A stretch of 64,000 nucleotides of DNA from NCBI GenBank assembly GCA_009767595.1, contig VSDK01002196.1, positions 346,451 through 410,450 on the forward strand. Direction: 5' to 3'. Source of the stretch: Symbiodinium kawagutii (lineage: Eukaryota; Sar; Dinophyceae; Suessiales; Symbiodiniaceae). Shown here in pieces: positions 48,901 through 59,513 of the stretch; position 1 is the stretch's first letter; each line of letters opens with the position of its first letter. Position numbers and translations under genes: made by a program. The notes beneath the pieces are model-generated. The model saw only the letters and a list, made by a program, of their open reading frames with translations, had not been told where the DNA came from and did not search any database.

Positions 48901-50296
48901 GATGTGGACTTGGCTTGACGGTAGGTTATGTTTATGTGGTGCTCAAGATCCTACTTGCACGATTCTCTTGATGTGCAACTGCACCTCAAGCCGAGACTAT
49001 CAACAAAGTTGCAAGCATTGATGTCTCCAACCGAACATGACTACATATCACGGGGATATCACATGCTATCACCACAAAAGCTTAAGTAAGCTACCAGGCA
49101 ACGCGCCACAGGCATGCGAATGTTGACAACAGATCCCAATGATTCAAATCGCAGGAACCTGCTCCAGCTCATCAGATGTCCAATAAGGTACATGGTAAGG
49201 AACCATTCCATACCGATGGTTGATAACAATTGGACTATGAATAGTGATCATGGTCATAGTCCATGTATCATACGAGATATCAACCGCACAGGTGCTTGCA
49301 CACCAACCACTCTACTCCCAAGGCCATAGTGTTGGATTCCCCCCAGGGAGAGCTAGATGGAAAAGGGTTGCAAGATGTGTCGCTTGTGGGTTGAAAGGTA
49401 GTGGTATGATGCAATCGCCGGAGTCTTTTGTTCGTCTACCAGATTGGTTTGATGTTGCTCAAACGGCATCAATTCATATTCATTTCACATGGTCATTCTC
49501 AAGATGGAAAACCAACCCATGTGTCCCAGTTTGGGAGTAGAGGACCATTGGACCATGACTCCCTTCAGGGGGCTATACATTTTGGATTCTGGGTGCATGG
49601 CTGCAAACTAAATCCCTTTGCCCGGAAGATGGAAACCATAAGAGTGGATCCGACAGCAGAATCCAACAAGTTTGATTCGCGTAAGAGGTTCTCAAGATAT
49701 CCAGTCGCATGCCCTCCTTTGCGTAACAACGCTCCCTAGCCATGATGAAGACTACCTTCTCAGGCCATTCAGCTGGAGAGAAGTCTTCGAAAGATCAGCA
49801 GGTGCCAAACCTGTGCGTCGGATGTCGGGCATGGAGAGCTGTGAGGGCTCCATGTTTTAGTGGTTGGACAGCTGAAGTTGAGAAGAACAGAATTTTCATG
49901 TTAATGGGGAAACCAATGGGTTTCAGGATGTTTCAGGTACCCCAAGTTGTCACAGACCCAGGAAACTGGCTGCTGAAAGAGGTGAGACTGCAGGCTCTTA
50001 GCTCTCAAATCGACTCCGCTCCTCCTTGGTGCTTCCCATTCCTTCTCAGGATGGTGGTGGTGTCGCACCTCAATTTGGATGCTAACACGTCAACTGCCTT
50101 CAATTTAATGCAGAGACATTTTTTTGGTGAGTGGGTAAAGTCGTAGTAGTCGTAGTCATTACTTTTTCAAGTCATTACTTATTAAATTAATTAAGTCGTC
50201 ATTAAGTCATAATCAATTAAATTATGAATCAAGGGTTGAAAATCCAGATGTGAGGGGGAACTGTGGGATTTAGCTGAGAGAGTGCTTGTCCACGAG
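42973..50296 (+). repeat. Array unit U5 spacer
   Basis: Carries the PB1 3' block (43020-43100) and the same ordered landmarks as U4: 43520, 43670-43930, 44740-44830, 45130-45170, 45900-46030, 46550-46650, 47480-47540, 47980-48260, 49790-49870. The gene-to-gene period is about 9 kb. No frame here is conserved as protein. The region 26-28 kb and this one share the TTGATCATG-type AT-rich background only. Confidence 0.65.
47640..47735 (+). repeat. GGTTGTGGATGG-type minisatellite
   Basis: Four to five imperfect copies of a 12-14 base motif (TGGTTGTGGAT). Seen only in U5. Confidence 0.75.
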
Positions 50297-50785
50297 GTTC
50301 GGCCCACCGGCGAGGGAGAAGATCATGTCCATGGCTGAGGCACAGCCAGATGCTTCCAGCAGCTGGCCTCCAGGAAAAGCCGTGAAGCTCGTCTTTGCAG
50401 ACATGGATTGCGCCAAGGCAACCAAGAACTTGATGTGGAAGCCAGAGAAGGAGAAGTTTCGTCAGGTGATCACGAAGGCAACAGCAGCTGGTGTCGCAGA
50501 CTTCGAAGTCTACTATGAAGATCATGAGGGTGACAAGATTGAGCTAGACATTACAGAAAATGGCATTGCAGAATTCCTCGCAGATCATTGTCAGCACCCG
50601 AGTCCCAAGCTGGAGGCAGATTGGAGTTGTTGAGTTGGGTTCTTCAGAATGGTGCCATATGAGATCGTTTTTCTCAATCATTTTTGAGAGGAAGATTGCT
50701 AGTTGCTGTTGTTGGTGGATGGTGTTGTTGTGCTGGTTGGTGGTGGTGCTGCTGGTGCTGGTGCTGGTGCTGGTGCTGGTGCTGG

Positions 50786-50817
<32 letters not shown>

Positions 50818-50877
50818 NNNNNNNNNNNNNNNNNNNNNNNNNNNNNNNNNNNNNNNNNNNNTATTGGTATTTGTTGC

Positions 50878-50928
<51 letters not shown>

Positions 50929-52111
50929 CCGGTGAAGTTGGAGACACTGCTGTTTGTATCAGGTACACTTCCGTTTGCCAACAACTCTGGAGAAGATCCA
51001 GAGCAAGGTCAAATCGGCCAAAGCTTGGGTGATTGGGCACGGAGGTGCCACTGATCAAGCTATCAAAGACGCCAGTTGGCTGCAGATGCAGACAATTTAT
51101 TTGTGTTTTGACTTGTTATTTGTCCCTTCCTGTTTGGTTTTGTGCCCTTGCTTGGTATATACAGATAATTGACGCATGTATTTTGATTTCAATTAACGTT
51201 GGCCAGCACGATCGAAGGAGCTGGGTTCACTCAGGATATGTTGATACAACAAGACATGATGGCTGGATTTTGCAGCTAAGGTGCAACAGAAAGTGGAACA
51301 GAAAGGCGGGAAGATTGCCGTAAACTCTGGCTCGGCACGTCATGTCATGGAGCACAAGGGTTACAGGAAGGAAGAATGGCATGAAGTGGTTGAGGACCTA
51401 AAGTCTGAGCTTGGCCTTTCAGAAGCAGAGGCAAAAGGGTTGTTGAACGCAGCCCGCCGGGAGGAGGGTAGAGATCAGCACTTCCACCAGACGAACGTTG
51501 GCAACAAGATAACCACGGTTTTCGTAGCTTACCATACTGTTTGTGAAGGCAGCAAGATTGATTTGGTCTACGGCAAACACGAAGAGTCCATGGAGGTGAG
51601 CGGAGCTGCAACAGCTCTGCCCGGCGAGAACTGCATCCAGTACAACGGTACCATTTTCGCAGTGTGGCCCTCGGCATCGCCACACAGCAACGTAGCCGGA
51701 ACTGACATGAAGGGTTTGGTCGTGGAGCTGCCTTCCGGGTGGCAGCTGGTGAATTCGACCCAGGAAGGTTTCGACAACATCCTGCAGCGGGTGATCACTC
51801 CATATGGATGGCACGCATCTGTCCTGGTGACCTTTGGTGCCAACGGCCAGCTCCAATTCTGGAGGACAAATCGGTGTGGATCTGATGCTGGAACGGAATG
51901 GGTCCCTCAAAAGATCAATGAAGAAATCGAGAAGAAGGACACGTGCCATTTCCGTTTCAAAGGGTCCGATAGCTACCGCCTCCTGATCCAGGCGAAGCCG
52001 GCAGCCACCCCCGAGCTGATCAACGACTGGAAGCGCTTCGTGCAGCTCTCCGCCCAGCGCGAGTGGTCTCAGCAGCTGGGCTTGCCGCATGTCGGATCCA
52101 TCCAGGAGTGA
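50297..52111 (+). CDS. PB1-like domain protein, array copy 4: join 50297-50618, 50963-51070, 51281-52111
   Basis: About 419 residues, closest by eye to copy 3. Exon A has GKAVKLVF and the OPCA-type motif YYEDHEGDKIELD, in which the third acidic position is Glu rather than Asp. In-frame ATGs occur at 50325 and 50331. Exon B begins VHFRLPTTLEKIQSK. Exon C runs from the AG|G acceptor at 51279-51281 to TGA 52109-52111 with all family motifs (HKGYRKEEW, AARREEG, FAVWPSASPHS, AQREWSQQLG). Introns start GA (50619) and GC (51071). Intron 1 is expanded to 344 bases by a triplet repeat and includes the assembly gap, so its true length is unknown. The coding exons are unaffected. Confidence 0.78.
50700..50935 (+). 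repeat. Triplet-repeat expansion (TGG/TGC/CTG then TTG) spanning a gap of 44 N
   Basis: GTGCTG hexamers pass into CTG repeats up to 50817, then N from 50818 to 50861, then TTG repeats (50875-50928). It lies inside intron 1 of PB1 copy 4, and a much shorter version sits at the same place in copy 3. Frames predicted across it, with Xs, are artefacts. Confidence 0.92.
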
Positions 52112-52154
52112 ACAGGTCCATAGGGCAATGAAACGCACGACTTCCAGAGGTTGT

Positions 52155-52215
52155 GACACTTTCTATGGCAAGTTGCCAGCAGTAGTCCTCAAACTTTGGC
52201 TGTTGAGAGATCCCA
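52155..52215 (+). other. Conserved 3' flanking element of the PB1 genes
   Basis: GGCAAGTTGCCAGCAGTAGT, followed about 20 bases later by GAGAGATCCCAGCC, occurs 40-100 bases after the stop codon in copies 2 (34800-34850), 3 (43035-43090), 4 (here) and 5 (59565-59620), and faintly in copy 1 (8305-8330). It is probably 3' UTR or the mRNA 3'-end region. Confidence 0.55.
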
Positions 52216-54687
52216 GCCGATTTCAAGTCTTTAGTATGGAGTGTAGCGCCCTGATAGTCAGCAGATTTTGGCAGCCAGATGTGGGAAAAGTGTCACGGTC
52301 ACCTGCACATGCCATGAGGGGGTATCAGCTAAGCACCAATCAAGATGATCAAGGAAAACTCTATAAGAAAACAATTGGGAAATTATTGCTTCATGCGGGT
52401 AAAAGGGGGCTTGCCTCGGTGAAGACAGCGGCCAGAATTCATGCAAACCCGTGTGAAACAAAGTTCTTACATACGTTTTGTTGTAGTTGTAAACGTGTTT
52501 CTTCAGCGCTTACCACAGGCTTGAGCGATGGCTGCAATGGAAATCCAAAGTTTTGACACTCCGGCTGCCAGGGCCCTGGGCTCAATCCTGGCTGTGGCTG
52601 GCTTGGAGGCTCGGGTGCTGATGTCAACCAATTCAACCTGCAGCTGTCCAATGCTCCCAGTTTGCTCCTGACGGCTTTATATGTCGGCTGAGGGCCCACA
52701 CTCCAGGCACTAAAATGTGGCTGGTTTGATCATTGTTGGTGTCATGTCGGCCTTTTTCCATGGGAAGTCTGTGGGTTTGAAGCAGTCTAGGGTTTTGACC
52801 AGTAGGCTAGCTCCCTCACCCAATAGGTAGCTTGTCAACGTGGCCAAACTGAACCAAAACTTTCAGATCATGTGGTGTGCAGTCTCCGTTTTGCTTCTAT
52901 GTTGGGGTATTGTCATCACTGTTCTATGCTGCTACTATATTGTTTCAATGTTTGTTCTGCGCTAAGAATATTGTTAGTTAATTATTGTCAGTAGTATGTA
53001 CCGAGGTGTACTCATGTGCTCACTGTCACATTTGCTCTTACCATCTCTTCCCTACTTCTGTAGCATGCCTTATATTGCTGATGTGACTTGTGTCCTACTT
53101 TGGGTTTTGTTGTTGTGCTTTTGACTAAGGTTCACTGTTATTGTTTTCTGTGTTATCGCTGTCACTGTTGCTGTTACTAGGGTCATTGTTATTGGAAATT
53201 GTTTGTGGTAAATCCCATTGTGTGCTCCAATTGCTTGATTGCTGTTTTGGTTGGTTTAGATCGAATTGGTCGTGATACGTTTTGAGGTTCGTTCCCGAAT
53301 CTCCTGAGATCAAGCTCGGGGAGAGCAGGGTGTGTCCCCTGGGCCTCAGACCCTCCAACGAGAATCCTATGTGGGTACATCATTGAAAACTAGTGGCAAA
53401 TGGAGGCATCATCAGGTTGGTTATTGCAATGTTGGGTGTTCAAATCAAAGCATGAATTTCCATTGAGTTCTCCCATTTTAGCTTCTGAACGCGGTCTTAA
53501 CCTCTCACAAGCTACATTTAAGATGATTGGACCACACATTTTTTTCTCACCGGCAAAGACGTTGCGATTCCTGACAAGTTCGCTGCGCCGCGTGACTGTT
53601 GTTCTGGTGAACTTGATGATCCCATTGTCAAATGTTCTTTCTTGGACATTTGCTTGCTAAATCACAACAGATCTCCACCACAAACATCCGTGTATGTTGA
53701 TTTTATCTTATGGTTGGTTATCCGTGATTGTCGTGGAAAGGCAAAAACAGGTGACCCCCAGACAGGGCCCATATAAAAGATTTGCGGCTTGCCTTCATTA
53801 CATAATTTACATACATTAGGGGTGCGAGGTATTCCTGAGTTTGCTTCAGGGTTTCTCAAGAGATACTAACATGTACTAACAGCATAAGTTCATTCTTAGT
53901 CAACCTTGGGAGGGTAAAATTTGGAAAACTCAAACCCGCTACACTTGTTTTCTTCGTGTATGTCATGTCCAATGTTCATCATGATTGTCGAACATGTGTT
54001 TTTTTTAATGATCTTTCGAGATGTCAGTGGTTGATCCATTGGGGGATCCTCTAGATGTCAGCTTTTGGGGGTGTGACGCAGGAATCCTGCTAACATCCCT
54101 TCGTGTCGGTGGATCTTATCTCGGTCAATAAAGGGGATCCGCATCAAAAGAAGACCTGGGCATGTAATCAAATCCATCTTCGGTCCCAGGGTTTCTTTTC
54201 ATGCAGAATTACCTCCGGTAATCCACCAAAATGGATTCCTTTCATCGAAGATGCCAACTAATAGGAGGATTTCAGGAGCAAATGAGGCTATGATCAACGG
54301 GAAAAGGTCATTTTGATAGTTTGAATTACATACCAAGGGAGATGCAGTGGAGCATCAGCAAGAGGGGACTTGAGAAATGCTTTGTTGTAAGACGACGGAA
54401 TTACAAGAGCATGGATGTAAATTTGTTTAGTTGCACAGCAGTGTGCTTGAAGCTATGAAATGCATATTGTGAAAAAGGCATCCCTGGCAACAAATTGAGA
54501 TCCAAACTATCTACATTGCAAGTGCCATATCTAGAGCAGTTCCCAGCAAAGAGTTGCGGAGCCCACAGTTGATGGGCAGATAACCCACATGGATTTACAT
54601 GATTCGAATGCCATATCATGGATGCAATACCCACAAAGAGGGGCTTCCAGAGATGGGAGCCGGAAATCCATGAATCAACCATCAACA

Positions 54688-54729
54688 AAGAATAGATTAG
54701 CCTGCGCCAAGAATAGATTAGCCTGCGCC
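54688..54729. repeat. Exact 21-base tandem duplication
   Basis: Two adjacent identical copies (54688-54708 and 54709-54729) containing AATAGATTAGCCTGCGCC. The perfect identity indicates a recent event. Confidence 0.95.
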
Positions 54730-54910
54730 AACCATCATGAAGCATCGTCAACCATCATCAAGCACCATTAATCATCATTAGCCGTTATCAACCACCGTTA
54801 ACCATCATGAGCTACGAGAATTCACCATCAACCAACAACTACCAACAACTCCCAACATCAACCAAACACTTTCGTCATTAACCACCATGAACCATCAACC
54901 CATCAACCAA
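54730..54910 (+). repeat. CAT/CATCAA-rich satellite, relative of 3650-4135
   Basis: Degenerate ACCATCATCAAGCACC-like units. The same kind of sequence is at 3.65-4.13 kb, outside the array. Confidence 0.75.
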
Positions 54911-56716
54911 CATCTTCCAACATGAGATTTCCTGAGGAGTACTGCTCTCTCCATACGCCAGGAGCTCAATGGCATCGACTCCCAGACCGAGGCCTGGCAC
55001 CCACCAACAAGCCACTCCTGTCACTGGAATGAAGATGTGTTAGGAATATCCAAGGAGGCACTCCAGTCCTGAAACCAAGGTGACTTGGTGAAAAACGAAG
55101 TGTTTTGAAAAACTACAGGAAAACTTGGTGAGAACCAGCAGTTCTTATGGTTTCTTGTAGATTTTTCCATCAGTCGTTTCTAGGATACAATATATGACGG
55201 TGAACAGTATATAGTGATGACACTTGGTGTTATGGCAATCCATGTAGAGAATGACTATACTATTACAAGAAGTGTCAAGTACAGCGTGGCAGCTTAAGAC
55301 AAATATAAGATGACAGTTACTTAACAGGTAACATCACAATGAGTCCAGCATGACCGCAAAAGGCTAGAAAAAGTTGGAGCTTGTCATGAACAGTCATCAG
55401 AAATTCAGGGATTAGGATTAAGTGCAAAACAAAGGTACGTCAGCAACGAAGGATAGGTTTCAGTACCAAATCCCCGCAATCCAGCCAACAGAAATTGGTT
55501 GTAAGTTTTTTGAAGGGCATCTCAAGGAGACATCCAAGAGAAGGGACCAGCAAATAGGAGGATTGAAGGAGGAAATGATGGGAATGCTAGAAGCTGCATT
55601 TTCCAATTTAGATTGTTTGAATTGCATGTCAAGCAGCAACAAAAGGGTAGTAAAGTAATGAGTCCTTGAAATCTAAATACACTTGTGCACGTACAAGTTC
55701 TTCAAGTCGCACATCATTTTGTTTGACAGGTATGAAGGGCATACTGTGGAGAATGCCCCCTGACTAACAAATGAGGATCGAAACACTCGGGCTGTCACCT
55801 TTATCAAATACAGGTATGACATATCTTACAAACCTATGGTTCCAAATCATTCAGGTTCCGTATCCAATATACGAAGCCATTCGATATCATTCAGGTTTCT
55901 TTTCTATTTTTCTACTATCTATACATGGTCAAAGATGAGCAACATCCTCCTGCCGTGCCACACGGATAGAACCACCAAACGCACGCCGTCCAAGCCCCGA
56001 TGCGCATTCTCAGGAGCCCTTGTCTCAGTGGCTTTACCCTTCAGTGCCACAACCTTGGTGGGACCAGGTGACTTCCAAGTGGAGGGGGGCATCAGCACAT
56101 CAATAGATGGGCGCATGATCAGCGCGTGATTGGCTGGAAAGCAGCAGCTGTTGAGGGGCCGGTACGATCAACGAGATATGGTTTCCATAGTTTCTTGGCC
56201 CATGATTCACCAACAAAACAATTCAGGAGCTAGGCTCTCAGTCGTACAACCTGGACATGCTAGGAGACATCACCAACTGTATCCTGGTCAAAGCAGCTTC
56301 TTCCCAGGGAAATATCACCACGATCAGACCACCAACATCAGAAGCCTTTAGACAAATTTCTAGGGATGTGACCCACCAATCTGACCCAACTCATTTGAAG
56401 TACATGTCAAGCGAGATCAATTCGACATTACCAAGATCAGGAGAACTGGGGAAACACCGTATTTGGGCAAACAGGTTCAGCAATTGTGTTGGAAATACTT
56501 GCTGGGGCGATATCGCCAAGAAATTGGACTGAATGAACAAATCATAGGGGGCACAAATAAACATCAACATTGCTTTGATTTTGTTAACGAACATCAAGAG
56601 CATCCTGTGAAGAACTACCCCACACCCAAAAGCACCAAGGGATAACAAAATTATACCATACAGAATGACCCCCGCAACCAACAAATATGCACCCAAACAA
56701 TCCATCTGAATAGAAG

Positions 56717-56737
56717 GAGAGAGAGAGAGAGAGAGTC
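56717..56737. repeat. GA dinucleotide microsatellite
   Basis: About ten uninterrupted GA units. Confidence 0.95.
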
Positions 56738-57879
56738 CACATCAAGGGAAGATTGCCAACAAAGAGGAAACTAACCGCTCATGGGATACAACCTCATACA
56801 ACCAGGAGAGTTGTCGATTCCTCGGCAAGGATGCGTTGCCAATAAAGGGGAACTTCACTAGCAAACCATCGGCAGAACCGATACAAGTCTAACGAAGCCG
56901 AAGTTCATGTCAAGAATAATTTCCAGCAACCATGGACAGCACAACCAACGGGGCAATACTTGGAGAATATGATCAACGAAGACATGGTCAACAGCAGCTG
57001 GGGGGCCTCCATTGATTGGTGACTAAGACCCTCAACTCTTGGCACCGCTGGTCCTCCTGAGGCCTGGCCTTCCGCCTTGGCACTTGCCCTTCAACGCTAC
57101 GAGCACAGTCCTTGGGTCACATTTGCAGGCAGCCAATAATGGAAGCCAAACGTTTCACGTTTGAACGAGCTCCAGTGCACGGATGAGATAAGAGTGATGG
57201 CAAGTCTCCAACAGCCTTCGGCAGATGATGTTGAATGTATTAGTTTGAGGCACCTTTGGATGCCAACTGCCACTCGGCTACCCCTGATGATTCCCTTCTC
57301 AAGCGGCTGGAGGAACGTCTTCAATGTACCACCTTGTGGACTCTTCCAAAGGTGAGGAATTGAAGGTGCTTTGGAGAGATGGGGACCATGGAACACCGGG
57401 AGCATGATGTTCCATTTGTTGAGCAGAAGCCAGTCTTGAGGTTGACCATGAATTATGTGCCCTGTTCTTCACCAAATCTTGCTTCCCTTTACATCAGCTC
57501 TTCAGACTTGAAAATTGCGTGTATTGAAGGTGATCAAGCCGCAGGCACTCAGCTCTTAATTGCCGCCCTTGCGTTTGGAACAGTTGTCACGCTTCCTTGG
57601 CCATGTTTGCAAAAAAGCGGTTGTTCCGCCTCGCATGCCATTTGGGACTATGTGCGGATAGCCCGATGAGCACGGGCATAGAAGCCAGCATCCTATCAGA
57701 GTAGCCTGCAATCAAATTGTTGGATATCATAAGTTTTGGCTGTATTGGGAGCTCATAGCTTTTGATGGCATGGTGGGTACTCCCCACAGTTATCTATCGA
57801 CCAGACCTTGCTAATTTACCTCCAGCATCAAAGATAAGACGCACACCTTTTTGCGCGCAACAGAGTGTCTTTTCTTGAG

Positions 57880-59513
57880 GTTCAGCCAACTGACGGAGGA
57901 GAAGATCGTGCCCGCCAGCCGGCCTTCTGGAAAATCCGTGAAGATCGCTTTAGGGGACGCAGATGGTGTGAAACCGACCAAAGTTTTGATTTGGAATCCG
58001 GATAAAGAGAAGTTTCACGAGGTGATCAAAAGGGCAACACCAGATGGAGTGGTGGGATTCGAAGTCTACTACAAAGATGGTGATGGCGACAAGATACAGC
58101 TAGATGATATTGAAGCGTTCCTTGCAGATCACGGTCAACTTGAAAACCTAAAGTTGCAGGCAGGTTGGTACTGTTGAGTGGAATTGGTCACGGGGTTGAA
58201 TTCAAGCGCGCAGGTTCCCATTTTAACATCCTGAAGGCAACTCCCTATTTTGGAAGGTTCAAGGCTCTAAAGCGGACTCCAATGTTGAAAATGATGATGC
58301 TAGCTGCGGGTTTGTCTCTTGGGCTAATAGGTTTATAGTAAACGGTTTTGTTTGCTGGTGCTGGCGGACACCTCAGCATGTGTACCAGGTGGAGTGGCGC
58401 TTCCCGACATCGTGGGAGGTTTTGAAGAGCAAGGTCCGATCGGCCAAGGATTGGTTGATTGGAAACGGAGGTGCCACTGATCAAGCTGTCAAAGAGGCCT
58501 GCTGACTGCAAATGTAAAGAAGTTTGATGATTTGTATGTGTTTGCAAGGTTCCCATTTCCTGGAGTCCTAATTGTGTACTAAGACTATTTGCAATCAATC
58601 TTTTGGATTTGGACCTGACTAAACACTGCAAGAAAGCTAGTGCGAAGCGGCAGGTGAGGTGCAATAGATCTCATCAATTCATGCTGCTGAGGCAAAGGAA
58701 AAGGTGGAAGGAAATGGTGGGAAGATGGTTGTGAGCTCTGGCTCGGGACGCAGCTGTCTTGAACACCGTGGCTACGACAAGGAGGAGTGGCCTGCAGTGG
58801 TTCAAGCGTTAAAGGCCGAGCTTCAGCTCGAGGAAGCTGATGAGAGAGGTTTGCTGAATGCAGCCCGCTGCAAAGAGAGGAAGGGTCAGCACTTCCGCCA
58901 AAAGGCAAGCGGGAACAAGATAACTACTGTTTTCATTGCCTACCACACCATTTGCCAAGATGACAAGATTGACTTGATTTACGGCAAGCATGAGGAGTGC
59001 ATGGAAGTGAGCGGAGCAGCCATGGCTTTGCCCAGTGAGAACTGCATCCAGTACAACGGCACCATTTTCGCAGTGTGGCCCCCAGCATCACCACAGAGCA
59101 ACGTAGCCGGAACTGACATGAGGGGTTTGGTCGCGGAGATTCCCTCCGGATGGCAGCTGGTGGATTCGACCCAGAAGGACTTCGACAACATCCGGAAGCG
59201 GGTGATCGCTCCATACGGGTGGCACGCAGTTATCCTGGTGACCTCAGGCCCCAACGGCCAGATCCAAGGATGGAAGACAGCTCACAATGGATCTAGTGCT
59301 GGAGACCCTTGGGGAATCAGCAGCGACTGTGTCGAGAAGAAGGACACTTCCGGTTTCCATTTCAAAGACGGCAGCCGCCGCCTCCTGATCCAGGCAAAGC
59401 CATCGGCCACCCCGGAGCTGATCAACAACTGGGAGCAGTTCGTTAAGCTCTCGGCTCAGCGCGAGTGGTCCCAGCAGCTGGGCTTGCCGCAAGGTGGATC
59501 TGTCCAAGTGTGA
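57880..59513 (+). CDS. PB1-like domain protein, array copy 5: join 57880-58162, 58389-58496, 58692-59513
   Basis: About 403 residues. Exon A starts after AG at 57878-57879. It has no ATG in its frame and lacks about twelve residues between EEKI and the basic strand GKSVKIAL that copies 1, 3 and 4 possess. The OPCA-type motif is intact (YYKDGDGDKIQLD), although the loop after it is two to three residues shorter. Exon B begins VEWRFPTSWEVLKSK. Exon C ends at TGA 59511-59513 and keeps the family motifs (HRGYDKEEW, FAVWPPASPQS, GWQLVDSTQKDFDNI, AQREWSQQLG). Intron 1 would start GG (58163) if it ends in AG and keeps frame; intron 2 starts GC (58497). An upstream exon is needed for a start codon. 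Confidence 0.78.

Larger units (their letters stand above)
52112..57879 (+). repeat. Array unit U6 spacer
   Basis: Begins with the PB1 3' block (52150-52220) and a longer block (52280-52440) shared with copies 3 and 5. A GC-rich stretch at 52550-52690 recurs at 59950-60060 with indels. Blocks at 55980-56290 and 57050-57300 recur at 62220-62560 and 63000-63800 in U7. Many U1-U5 landmarks are missing, and the period is shorter (about 7.6 kb), so a large internal stretch was lost or replaced. No supported gene; frame 57379-57669 begins with ATG but has no domain. Confidence 0.6.

Noticed and set aside
50544..51058. Poly-Gln, poly-Ser, poly-Asn and poly-Val ORFs with Xs
   Set aside because: Artefacts of the triplet repeat and the N gap inside intron 1 of PB1 copy 4.
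51345..52159. Long minus-strand ORFs opposite exon C of each PB1 copy (also at 7.7-8.3, 34.2-34.8, 42.3-42.9, 58.9-59.5 kb)
   Set aside because: Shadows of the GC-rich coding exon; the sense frame carries the conserved motifs.
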